Shown: positions 27,787-35,385 of the stretch, piece after piece
Layout of the letters: every line of letters begins with the position of its first letter
How positions within the stretch are numbered: the first letter of the stretch is position 1
NCBI RefSeq assembly: GCF_018130785.1
Contig: NZ_JAFCJT010000004.1
Span: forward strand, 174,501 to 238,500
Length of the DNA stretch: 64,000 nucleotides
DNA from: Bradyrhizobium liaoningense
Lineage (GTDB): Bacteria; Pseudomonadota; Alphaproteobacteria; Rhizobiales; Xanthobacteraceae
Direction of reading: 5' to 3'
The notes under the pieces: model-generated
Seen by the model: the letters and a program-made list of their open reading frames with translations, nothing else
What the model was told of the DNA's origin: nothing
The model's database searches: none
Translations under genes and position numbers: made by a program

Positions 27787-28076
27787 TTGCGGTGGTCACG
27801 CACCGTTGCCGAATGGGGCACCGTGTTCGCCGATCCGGTGGTCGCCACCGCGATCCTCGACCGGCTCCTGCACCACAGCCACGTGCTGACCATCCGCGGC
27901 GACAGCTACCGGCTCCGCGCCAAGCGAAAGAGCGGCCTCATCAAGCCGCCCGCCGCTGACGGCCCTCCGGTCGGCTCCGGCTCCCTCCATCCCGTCAGCG
28001 GCGGAGCCAACCTTCAACCGACATCATGAACCCGAGGTGGGGGCAGTTCTTCATGACGCAAAGGGGGCAGTTCCGG
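27787..28076 (+). mobile_element. IS21-family remnant (3' end of istB plus terminal repeats)
   Basis: The plus-strand frame from 27787 reads EWGTVFADPVVATAILDRLL, then HVLTIRGDSYRLRAKRKSG. That is the C-terminal end of an IstB ATPase helper protein. The rest of istB and all of istA are missing. Downstream, GGGGGCAGTTC occurs twice (28039-28049 and 28063-28073), as expected for the multiple short repeats at an IS21 end. The remnant directly precedes the promoter of the QueC-like operon. Confidence 0.75.
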
Positions 28077-28256
28077 ATGGCGTTCGACACCAGACATCCA
28101 GCCTTCCCGAAACATGCGAACTTCGCGATCAAAAAGTCAGGCGCCCGCACGACGGTGTGGGTCCGGCCAATTTGCTTGCTCATGAATACAACTAATAAGT
28201 GTTAAATAAAATCAATACGCGCAAAGGTTGATTTTCGCGACTTCGCCGCAAATCTT

Positions 28257-28297
28257 ACTTTGACATTGTCAGATTTTCATTGGTATAACTTTGACAT
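28257..28297 (+). promoter_or_regulatory. Sigma70-type promoter with direct-repeat operator
   Basis: TTGACA (28260-28265) and TATAAC (28284-28289) are separated by 18 bases in an AT-rich stretch. The start point would be about 13 bases before the GTG start codon. The 10-mer ACTTTGACAT occurs twice, at 28257-28266 over the -35 and at 28288-28297 just after the -10. The copies are 31 bases apart, about three helical turns, which fits a repressor site. The XRE-domain protein of the operon is the obvious candidate repressor. Confidence 0.7.
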
Positions 28298-28308
28298 GGA
28301 GAATCGCA

Positions 28309-28887
28309 GTGAGTGATGGTCCGTACAAAAGTTTGAATATGACGCGCGCCTGGAAGAAGTTCGCGGAATGGGCGCACAAGGCTGCATTCGAGCCGGAGGA
28401 AGTTGCCGGACGTGTTGTCCCAGCCCTGGAAGAGACGTGGCGCGATGAAGGCTGCGGCGAGGTCGTCCGCTCGATCCGCTCAATCCTGGGCGATGCCCGG
28501 CAGGCCGACATGTTTGGACAAGATAAGTCAGTCGAACTGGAAGCTGCGCGGCGGGATCTTTCTGCCGGCTACCCAATGCGGCGTCTGATCGTCGATCACG
28601 TCATACAGTCTGTGGCGAACGGAAAGCTCGGCATCGACGCGGTCTGCGACGGCGTCGAAAATGCGCTGCGGGACCGCGCAGCACGGGGGCCGCGGCAAGT
28701 AGAAGAACATTACCTGCGCAAGCAGAGCCCCGAGGCGATGGCGACCCGCGTCAGGAATCGCATGGAGGATGCCGTCGCGAGCGCTCCAATTGCGGGTCTT
28801 GCCCGTCGCTTGTCGGGCCTGGACGCTGCTACGCAACCCCCATCCGTCAAGCAGCAGGGTCTTGAAGACGGCGTGAGGCTGCCATGA
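28309..28887 (+). CDS. Unknown 192-aa protein, first gene of the QueC-like operon
   Basis: A GTG start at 28309 has GGAG seven bases upstream. The protein starts MSDGPYKSLNMTRAWKKFAE and is mostly helical, without membrane segments. It has a charged middle and a C-terminus rich in Arg and Ala. Its stop overlaps the next start by ATGA, so the two products are probably made in fixed ratio and may interact. No family is recognised with confidence. Small partners precede QueC-like genes in known defence loci such as Qat, but homology to QatB could not be tested here. Confidence 0.75.
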   Translation: MSDGPYKSLNMTRAWKKFAEWAHKAAFEPEEVAGRVVPALEETWRDEGCGEVVRSIRSILGDARQADMFGQDKSVELEAARRDLSAGYPMRRLIVDHVIQSVANGKLGIDAVCDGVENALRDRAARGPRQVEEHYLRKQSPEAMATRVRNRMEDAVASAPIAGLARRLSGLDAATQPPSVKQQGLEDGVRLP

Positions 28888-30266
28888 GCGAGGACAAACT
28901 GCCCGGACTCCAAGTCGATGTGCACGAAGCCGGGGGACGCGCCCGGGCAGGTCGGATCTCTTGCGAGATCGACACCAATCTCATCTTCAAAACGCATAAT
29001 CTTGCAGCCTATTTTTTTTCGAAATGGGATCCCGCCGTATTCGACTTGATGCTATTGGCGGCATCCGTTGAATTCTGTGATCGGATACAGCGTCGCCCGG
29101 CCTTGGGGTGGGGCCGTGCCTTTGAACTGCGCCTGCCGGTGCATGATCCCCACGTCTGGAATCGGAAGAGTGTGTCTGAAGCCTTGCATGAAGCACTCGA
29201 GCTCCTGACGGGCGATCAATGGAAAATCACCTTCGTAAAGCGGAAGACCCCCGCAGACGAACCTGCACAGCAGCTCTTCCATCTGGATATGGGGGCCGAA
29301 GCGGTCATTCCGTTCAGCGATGGGCTCGACTCCCGCGCAGTCGGCGCGCTGATGGCAGAGGAATACGGCGGCCGGTTGATCCGCGTCCGTCTTGGGTCAA
29401 AGAAGAAAGACCAACCGAAAGATCCGTCCGGCCGTAGGCAACCTTTCATGACGTTGCCGTACAAAGTAAAACCCGGCGCTTCCCGCTTCGTCGAATCGAG
29501 TGCCCGGTCTCGTGGCTTCAAATTTGCTGTGCTGAGTGGTTCGGCTGCCTATTTTGCCAAAGCGGGAAAAGTCATTGTACCGGAAAGCGGGCAGGGGGCT
29601 ATCGGCCCTACCCTCGTGCCTGTCGGTCAGGCGTATGAAGATTACCGCAACCATCCTCGATTCATGAAACACATGACCGCGTTCTTCAAAGCGCTTCTGG
29701 GCTCCGATATCGCCTTTGTATTCCCGCGCCTGTGGTTCACCAAAGGCGAAACCCTTAAGGAATACATGGCTCTGAGCAGCGGCAAGGATACCGAATGGTT
29801 GAAGACGAGATCGTGTTGGCAGGATAACCGGCATGTGTCCGTCAATAATCAGCGACGCCAATGCGGCATCTGCGCGGCCTGCATGCTGCGTCGGCTAAGC
29901 GTTTATGCGGCTAATCTAACGGAACCCGCAGATATGTATGTGTGGGAAAATCTCTCTGCGCCAACCTTTGACGAGGGAGTTGCCGAGGGGTTCGACAAAA
30001 GGACCCGCGCGCAAAGGCAATATGCAATCGCAGGCACCTTGCATCTCGATCACCTCGCGTATTTAAAGCGGTCACGCGCGGCCGAACGCTCCCTCGATCT
30101 TGCGGCCTTTCAACTCGCGCGCTCGCTCGACGAATCGGAAGCGGTCATCCGTCCAAAGCTGGACCGGCTGCTCTCCCAACACCAAAAAGAATGGAAGAGT
30201 TATATGACCTCTCTGGGACCGCAGTCATTCGTTGCTCAGTGGGCCGACAATGACCAGTGTGCTTGA
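28884..30266 (+). CDS. QueC/QatC-like PP-loop enzyme
   Basis: This 460-aa protein contains the features of 7-cyano-7-deazaguanine synthase. There is a PP-loop PFSDGLDS at residues 143-150 (SGGLDS in QueC) and a four-Cys zinc site with Cys311, Cys327, Cys330 and Cys333 (CGICAACMLRR). Housekeeping QueC is about 230 aa. This protein has an extra N-terminal domain of about 135 residues and a C-terminal extension, as in the QatC proteins of antiphage systems. It overlaps both neighbours, within an operon with an ImmA/IrrE regulator and a PIN protein. It probably makes or attaches a deazaguanine-like group in defence rather than in tRNA queuosine synthesis. Confidence 0.82.
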   Translation: MSEDKLPGLQVDVHEAGGRARAGRISCEIDTNLIFKTHNLAAYFFSKWDPAVFDLMLLAASVEFCDRIQRRPALGWGRAFELRLPVHDPHVWNRKSVSEALHEALELLTGDQWKITFVKRKTPADEPAQQLFHLDMGAEAVIPFSDGLDSRAVGALMAEEYGGRLIRVRLGSKKKDQPKDPSGRRQPFMTLPYKVKPGASRFVESSARSRGFKFAVLSGSAAYFAKAGKVIVPESGQGAIGPTLVPVGQAYEDYRNHPRFMKHMTAFFKALLGSDIAFVFPRLWFTKGETLKEYMALSSGKDTEWLKTRSCWQDNRHVSVNNQRRQCGICAACMLRRLSVYAANLTEPADMYVWENLSAPTFDEGVAEGFDKRTRAQRQYAIAGTLHLDHLAYLKRSRAAERSLDLAAFQLARSLDESEAVIRPKLDRLLSQHQKEWKSYMTSLGPQSFVAQWADNDQCA

Positions 30267-31431
30267 AACTATGCCGCCGACGGAAGTTGGCGAGCGCCTC
30301 CGCGAAGCGCGAGACCGCGTAAAGCTCAAGCAAGCGGACGCGGCGGAATCTGTCGGACTTTCACGGACCACCCTGGTTGCAATCGAGCAAGGCCAGCGGC
30401 GCGTCCGGATCGACGAGCTGCGAAAGCTCGCGAATCTCTACCGGATGTCCATTAACGAGCTGATGCGGCAAGAGGCGATTCACGCGGATCTGACTCCGAA
30501 ATTCCGCAAGTTGTTCCAACAGGAGGATGGCGCGATAGAACTTGCTGTGAAGCAATTGGAGGATCTGGCCCGTGCCGAAGCCGAGCTGGAACAGCTCCTC
30601 GGCGTTCAACGGCTGCGCAACTATCCATCGGAGCGGCCGATTCTTCCCGGTGACGTTCGGGCACAGGCGGAACTGGATGCATTTGAATTGCGGCAGCGGC
30701 TTGGCTTGGGCTTGAGCCCGATCTCCGACATTGTAACGCTGCTGGAGCTTGAACTTGGTGTGCGCGTCTATATCCGACGCATAGATGGTGGAATTTCCGG
30801 TGTGTTCGCGTACGACGAAGCGCTCGGTGCTTGCATCCTTCTCAACGGCAATCATCCGCGCGATCGCCGCGCTCAGACCGCAGCCCATGAGCTCGGTCAT
30901 CTGGTTTCCACGCGGCGGGAGCCGGAGGTGCTGGAAGAGGGCATCACTGAAAACTCCCGCGAGGAGCGTTACGCCAACACGTTCGGCAGGGCATTCATGA
31001 CCCCGGCCCGCGCGGTCATGCAGAAATTCAAAGAGGTGACTGTCGGATCGGAAAAACTGACCCGCCGGCACGTCATCATTCTCGCCCATTTCTTTGGCGT
31101 CTCACGTGAAGCGATCGTGAGGCGGTTGGAAGAGCTCAAGCTGGCGAAGTCCGGCACGTGGGATTGGTTTCAAGCAAATGGAGGCATTAGCGATCAACAG
31201 GCCAGTCAAGTTTTGGGAGACCTGACGAGTCCCGACGTCCACAAGACGGATGCGGACAGGCCGACGACGCTTCGGCTTGGGCTCCTCGCCGGCGAGGCTT
31301 GGCGCCGCGGGCTGCTGAGCGAAGGCCAACTCGCCCGCATGCTCCATTTGGACCGTGTCGAGCTGCGGCGGATGTTCGATGGCCTGGAAATAGAAGGGAG
31401 CGAAGCCGATGGGGCTCTCATGCCTGATTGA
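30250..31431 (+). CDS. XRE helix-turn-helix plus ImmA/IrrE metallopeptidase
   Basis: This 393-aa protein has an XRE DNA-binding domain at about residues 13-67. After a helical linker comes an ImmA/IrrE (DUF955) domain with the zinc site HELGH at 213-217 and the downstream EERYANTFGRAFMTPA segment. Such proteins sense damage or infection and cleave or displace a repressor, often as the regulator of a toxin or defence locus. The start at 30250 overlaps the previous gene by 17 bases. The direct repeat in the operon promoter is a likely binding site. Confidence 0.88.
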   Translation: MTSVLETMPPTEVGERLREARDRVKLKQADAAESVGLSRTTLVAIEQGQRRVRIDELRKLANLYRMSINELMRQEAIHADLTPKFRKLFQQEDGAIELAVKQLEDLARAEAELEQLLGVQRLRNYPSERPILPGDVRAQAELDAFELRQRLGLGLSPISDIVTLLELELGVRVYIRRIDGGISGVFAYDEALGACILLNGNHPRDRRAQTAAHELGHLVSTRREPEVLEEGITENSREERYANTFGRAFMTPARAVMQKFKEVTVGSEKLTRRHVIILAHFFGVSREAIVRRLEELKLAKSGTWDWFQANGGISDQQASQVLGDLTSPDVHKTDADRPTTLRLGLLAGEAWRRGLLSEGQLARMLHLDRVELRRMFDGLEIEGSEADGALMPD

Positions 31432-32032
31432 CCCCACGGCGCCGGTTGTCATCGATGCGAGTACCGTGATCAATCTGAATGCCACGGCTTGCGGGCCGCG
31501 CATTTTAAAGGCAATACCAAATCTTTTCATTGTCACCGATGTCGTACAGAGGGAGCTTCTCGAAGATCGGCGCAACGGTCGCAACGATGGACGGTTGGTC
31601 GCTGAACTTGTTGCGTCAGGCCTTATCTCAGTGGCGAAGCTTGACGATCTCACCGAGTCCCATTTCGAAGATCTGGTGATCGGACGAGGTGAAGCGACTC
31701 TCGACGACGGTGAAGCGGCAACGATCGCTTATGGCGTGGAGAAAGGGGCGATCGCCTTGATCGACGAGCGGAAGGCCACGCGAATGTGTGGTGAACGATA
31801 TCCGCGCCTGGTCGTCGGAAATTCCTTGGATGTGCTCGCTCATAGCGCCGTGCTGACGGCACTGGGTGACGGCGGAGCCGCGGATGCGATCTTCAACGCA
31901 CTCCGTTCGGCCCGGATGCGGGTCCCGCCATCAGCGCTGCAGTGGGTAGTCAACTTGATCGGGCCAGAACGTGCCGCGATATGCGAGTGCCTTCCGCGCG
32001 CATTTAGAACGAAAGCAATTTCTGCTTCATGA
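31409..32032 (+). CDS. PIN-domain-like nuclease, putative effector
   Basis: This 207-aa protein has the acidic pattern of PIN nucleases: Asp16 in VVIDASTVINL, Glu49 in VVQRELLED, Asp99-Asp100 and Glu102 in LDDGEAATIAYG, and Asp119 in ALIDERKA. A helical C-terminal tail of about 60 residues follows. PIN proteins such as VapC cut RNA. The start overlaps the ImmA/IrrE gene by 23 bases with AAGGGAG upstream. Pairing of an XRE-ImmA/IrrE protein with a PIN protein is known from toxin-antitoxin-like loci. The addition of a QueC-like enzyme is unusual. Confidence 0.78.
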   Translation: MGLSCLIDPTAPVVIDASTVINLNATACGPRILKAIPNLFIVTDVVQRELLEDRRNGRNDGRLVAELVASGLISVAKLDDLTESHFEDLVIGRGEATLDDGEAATIAYGVEKGAIALIDERKATRMCGERYPRLVVGNSLDVLAHSAVLTALGDGGAADAIFNALRSARMRVPPSALQWVVNLIGPERAAICECLPRAFRTKAISAS

Positions 32033-32740
32033 GCCTGAGGACCAATTGGGCTAAATATCATTTCCAATCGCATCGGACCGCGCTGCCGAGATTTACGCGG
32101 CTCGCGTTATGCTATCGGCGGAATATTCGAGCCAATGCTCGCGCACTTTGCCAATTGATTCGTGCGACCTTGCACTAATCCGGCTTCGATCCCCTTCTGT
32201 AATCCGAACTGAAAGGTCAAGCCTTTTCCAGCTCTCCATGTCCCATCTTGGGGTAGAAGCGACCACTTAGCCATCCAAGGCAAAGGTCTCTCTTTGACCC
32301 ATTCCGGAAACACACTAGGCGAGCGGATGTGGTTGTCCGGTGGGCCTCTGCAGCAACTCGCGGCGTCTCAACGCGTTTCTCGCAGAGATTTGTCTAGAGG
32401 CCCGTTCGTCTTCTAGGTAGCGCGTGAGCGTCCCAGACATACCGGTCAGAGATATCAGCCGATCGGGGACCGGTCATAGGCCCGCTGCCCCGGGCTCCGC
32501 CGCGACCCGCGAGTCCCTCGGCGTGCCAGGGAAGATCGACTACCAAAAAATCTCCGAAGGCGTGTCCCTGATCATTTGGTCGCGGCAATAACTTATGTGA
32601 AACAATCCGGTGCGCGACTAACATACGTTAACTGCAGAACGTTTCAGTGGTATTTTCGGAACCGCGCTAGAGCTACGGCGGTTGTAGATTTTGTTGGGCG
32701 GCCCTTGAAGCGGGATGAGAATGTGAAATAACGAAGACGA
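32033..32740 (+). other. Intergenic stretch, no supported gene
   Basis: Seven hundred bases without a convincing gene. A 68-codon minus-strand frame at 32107-32313 has a piece (LQKGIEAGLVQGRTNQLAK) that resembles the tail of Rpn/YhgA-type nucleases, so a decayed fragment is possible. GACCAATTG at 32039 is a partial match to the 16-bp motif only. Confidence 0.4.
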
Positions 32741-32923
32741 GTGAAACAAGCGCACTCACTCGAGGTGCGACTTGCCAACGAAGCCCGAGAATTGCGTACG
32801 CGGGCCAAGCACCTTCCTCCAGGCCCCGAGAGAGAATACCTGCTCCGTCGGGCCCGGTTCGACGAGACTGCGGCACACATGACGGAGTGGTTGACGTCCC
32901 CCCGATTGCAGGCGCCGAAGTAG
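32741..32923 (+). CDS. Small protein, family A copy 1
   Basis: This 60-aa charged helical protein has a GTG start and is one of four related proteins in the window. The shared pattern is an N-terminal S/T/P-LExRL, then LPPGPER and a C-terminal W(L/A)xSPxLQxP (here LPPGPEREYLLRRA and EWLTSPRLQAP). The other copies are at 34555, 52011 and 52922. A family B gene follows 10 bases later. Function is unknown. Confidence 0.65.
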   Translation: MKQAHSLEVRLANEARELRTRAKHLPPGPEREYLLRRARFDETAAHMTEWLTSPRLQAPK

Positions 32924-32933
32924 GGCGATCGTA

Positions 32934-33155
32934 ATGGCCATCTATCGACTATTGAAAAACAGCCAGTTGAATCCGATAGAGGTCGATCGTATCGCAGCGG
33001 CTTACGACCACACGCTACGTATCCTTTGCGTCAAGGATCGCGACGATCCACTAACGGAAATGGTCGCCAAGAAGATCATCAAGATCGCGCAAACTGGCGT
33101 ACATGACCCCACGGACATTTCAGCGTTGGCAATCAAAGAACTGGAAATCAGGTAA
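32934..33155 (+). CDS. Small protein, family B copy 1
   Basis: This 73-aa protein resembles those at 34739-35050 and 35077-35277. Each has an N-terminal helix beginning near a Phe/Val-Asp, a short L-x-V/C-x-P-like turn with acidic residues, then a VAxxIIxxAxxG motif (here VAKKIIKIAQTG) and a final DxxxLxxxAxxxL. A ribosome site AGGG is present. It directly follows a family A gene, and this order recurs at 34555-35050. Function is unknown. Confidence 0.65.
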   Translation: MAIYRLLKNSQLNPIEVDRIAAAYDHTLRILCVKDRDDPLTEMVAKKIIKIAQTGVHDPTDISALAIKELEIR

Positions 33156-33248
33156 ACTCTTAGGAAAGGTCATTCCAAACCCACAGACCAAGGCCGCGTC
33201 GCTGGTTCATCTTCCGTCTGTGGCAAGACAACAGCACAAGGTAGATTG

Positions 33249-33983
33249 ATGCCCCTTACGCCGTTTATGACAAAGCTTTCCTCTCGGATGACGTTGCCGA
33301 TATCAGATCAGCACGCTCTCTTTCGGGCGGCTTCTGCGCCGCGGCACGCGCTAAAAGGTGAATGCTTGATCGAAGAGGGCGCGGAACTATCGTCGCTCCT
33401 TATTCTTTGCAGTGGCATGGCCAGAGCGGTGCGCACCTTCTCTGACGGCAATCAGCAAATTGTCTCGGTGTTCGTGGACGGAGATACGCTGAATGCCGGC
33501 GAGATCGTGTTTCGTCAATCCCGAAAAGCGGTCTACGCCCTCACCACGGCGATCTATCTTTCAATTCCACTGCGCGAATTGAATTCGCTAATGGATAGTA
33601 GTCCGGCGATCGCGCGTGCGCTCTGGTTGGAGACAGCCGCTCAGGCCGCAATTCAGCAGGAATGGATGGTCTGGCTTGGACAGCGCGCAGCTCAAACCAG
33701 GCTGGCGCATTTCCTGTGCGAAGTGTCGCACCGATTGCAGCTCAGCGGACGCGACGCGCACGCAACCTGCGAGTTTCCGCTCACCCAGCGCGATCTTGCG
33801 GACACTCTCGGCTTATCGTCAGTGCACATCAATCGGACACTGCAGACCTTGCGGAGCCAGGGCCTGATTGAGCTTACCCGCAGCCAGTTGACGATTTTGG
33901 ACAAAGAGGGGCTTTACGCGATGGGGGAATTCGACCCCGAATACCTCGATGGACTCAAGTTTGTCGACGAAGGAGCGAACTGA
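33249..33983 (+). CDS. Crp/Fnr family transcriptional regulator
   Basis: This 244-aa regulator has a cyclic-nucleotide-binding-type beta-roll at about residues 18-130 and a Crp-type winged helix at about 150-215 (LTQRDLADTLGLSSVHINRTL). No Fnr-type Cys cluster is seen, so it is not an iron-sulfur oxygen sensor. The stop overlaps the start of the DUF6894 gene by one base, so the two form an operon. Such regulators are common among stress-related rhizobial genes. Confidence 0.88.
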   Translation: MPLTPFMTKLSSRMTLPISDQHALFRAASAPRHALKGECLIEEGAELSSLLILCSGMARAVRTFSDGNQQIVSVFVDGDTLNAGEIVFRQSRKAVYALTTAIYLSIPLRELNSLMDSSPAIARALWLETAAQAAIQQEWMVWLGQRAAQTRLAHFLCEVSHRLQLSGRDAHATCEFPLTQRDLADTLGLSSVHINRTLQTLRSQGLIELTRSQLTILDKEGLYAMGEFDPEYLDGLKFVDEGAN

Positions 33984-34378
33984 TGCCCCGTTTCTTTATC
34001 AACCACACCTCACCGAGCGAGATTTGTGTCGACCATATCGGGATTGAGTTTTCCTCGCTCGAGGCGGCCTATCTCGACACCTGTGAAGCTGCACTTGCCA
34101 TCGCATTTGAAAAGCTCCATGAGCGACAGGATCCGACAAGGGATGCATTCGAAATCATCGATGAAAAGAAAAACTTGCTGATGCAAGTGCCGTTCTCCGA
34201 AGTGCTCCGGCCGGCGGCGATGACAACCAGGCAGGCAAACACCGTGGCGTTCGAAAATTGCCGACGCCAAATCGCCCGGAGCGGACGGTTGAAAGACGAA
34301 ATTCGCGCCGAGCTGACAAGGACAAGAGGAATATTCGACGCCATTCGCGCGAATCTTTCCCCTCTCCGTCCGGTGTAA
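33983..34378 (+). CDS. DUF6894 protein, copy 1 (long form)
   Basis: This 131-aa protein begins MPRFFINHTSPSE and contains the DUF6894 pattern: an N-terminal beta-strand RFF, then D-x-x-GIEF, a helix with Leu-Glu-Ala-Ala, and FEIIDEKKNLLMQVPFSEVL. The GGAGCGAAC ribosome site lies inside the end of the regulator gene. It is about 50 residues longer than the other three DUF6894 genes in the window because of a basic C-terminal tail. Function is unknown. Confidence 0.75.
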   Translation: MPRFFINHTSPSEICVDHIGIEFSSLEAAYLDTCEAALAIAFEKLHERQDPTRDAFEIIDEKKNLLMQVPFSEVLRPAAMTTRQANTVAFENCRRQIARSGRLKDEIRAELTRTRGIFDAIRANLSPLRPV

Positions 34379-34554
34379 CCGGCATTCGCTGCTTTGCTCA
34401 TGAACAGTCGAGCGGACACCGGCCGCGGTTGGCGGCCCGCTCCTAGTGCGCTGGGCGTCGTCCCAAACGTTCCCCGGCCCGAGACTGTCATAGGTTAGCG
34501 ACGGGCCGCGGAACGTGCATTAGCATGCTTGGCTAGAAAGCTGGGTCGCGCATC

Positions 34555-34752
34555 GTGAAGGCAAAAAGAAAACGCTATCGAATGGTTGAACCCCTTGAGG
34601 TTCGTCTGCAGAGATTTGCTGACGAGGCGCGGGCGTCGGCACGCGCAATGCCGGCTGGTAACGAGCGAGATCTCCTGTTGCGAAAGGTTGAGCAGACCGA
34701 GAACGCATTGGAAATAAACAGTTCGCTAGGTAGACGTCATGCGCCAAGGTGA
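34555..34752 (+). CDS. Small protein, family A copy 2
   Basis: This 65-aa basic protein has a GTG start and the family A features EPLEVRLQRFADEARASA and MPAGNERDLLLRKVEQ. The C-terminal SPxLQ motif is missing. It overlaps the following family B gene by 14 bases, repeating the A-then-B order seen at 32741-33155. Confidence 0.6.
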   Translation: MKAKRKRYRMVEPLEVRLQRFADEARASARAMPAGNERDLLLRKVEQTENALEINSSLGRRHAPR

Positions 34753-35050
34753 GGGAATAGATCAGCAGCCGGGATCCGGTTGGTGGAGCGAAACGACCGA
34801 GGAAAGATTTGACCGTCGCACCCTCGCAACTATGAATCTTGCTCTGGACCGCGTCTGCGAGAATGTTCCCTATGGAGAGGATCATGTCGTCCGCAAACGT
34901 GTCGCTGAACAAATTATTAAATGCGCGACGAGCGGCAAAACGGCGCTCGGCGAACTGACCGATGCCGGCCAACGCGCCCTAATCAGCCTCGGTTGCGCGG
35001 CCAATAGCAAATCCCGCCCGCGCTGGACCAGCCCATTCGATGGCGGTTGA
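34739..35050 (+). CDS. Small protein, family B copy 2
   Basis: This 103-aa protein carries the family B core (LATMNLALDRVCENVPYGED, then VAEQIIKCATSGKTALGELT) between extra N- and C-terminal tails. It overlaps the end of the family A gene. Function is unknown. Confidence 0.6.
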   Translation: MRQGEGIDQQPGSGWWSETTEERFDRRTLATMNLALDRVCENVPYGEDHVVRKRVAEQIIKCATSGKTALGELTDAGQRALISLGCAANSKSRPRWTSPFDGG

Positions 35051-35076
35051 AGAGATCGATGCGGGCGCGCCGTCCC

Positions 35077-35277
35077 TCACCGCCACATTGTAGGCGCGTT
35101 GTGCAGAGCGTCGTGGCCCGCTTTCCTAAGATCGTCAACCGACCATTCGCCGCTCCTTGCAACCTCCAATATCCTGGAAGCAACGCGGGCTCGCGTCGAT
35201 GATTCCAGCACCGGCACCTGTTCGCAAAGTTCTGCGAGGACTGCGCGCAACACCACGGTCGTGTCGGGATCGAACAT
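35077..35277 (-). CDS. Small protein, family B copy 3
   Basis: This 66-aa protein (MFDPDTTVVLRAVLAELCEQ, then VASRILEVARSGEWSVDDLR) matches family B copies 1 and 2. The start at 35277 has AGGGG upstream. It is convergent with copy 2. Function is unknown. Confidence 0.65.
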   Translation of the reverse strand: MFDPDTTVVLRAVLAELCEQVPVLESSTRARVASRILEVARSGEWSVDDLRKAGHDALHNAPTMWR

Positions 35278-35385
35278 AGCGGCCCCCTTGAAACCCGAGA
35301 CCATGTTGGCGCGAACTAGCGATTGCCGACCTTACATATGTTAAGGTTGTGAAAATTTTGGGGGCATCCCCTCGACGGGACGGGG

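Noticed and set aside
28884..30266. Housekeeping QueC of queuosine synthesis
   Set aside because: It is about twice the normal length with an altered PP-loop. It has no queD, queE or queF neighbours and sits in an overlapping operon with a PIN protein and an ImmA/IrrE regulator.
32039..32049. GACCAATTG as a fifth copy of the 16-bp motif
   Set aside because: Only nine to ten bases match and the conserved GTTGCA part is absent.
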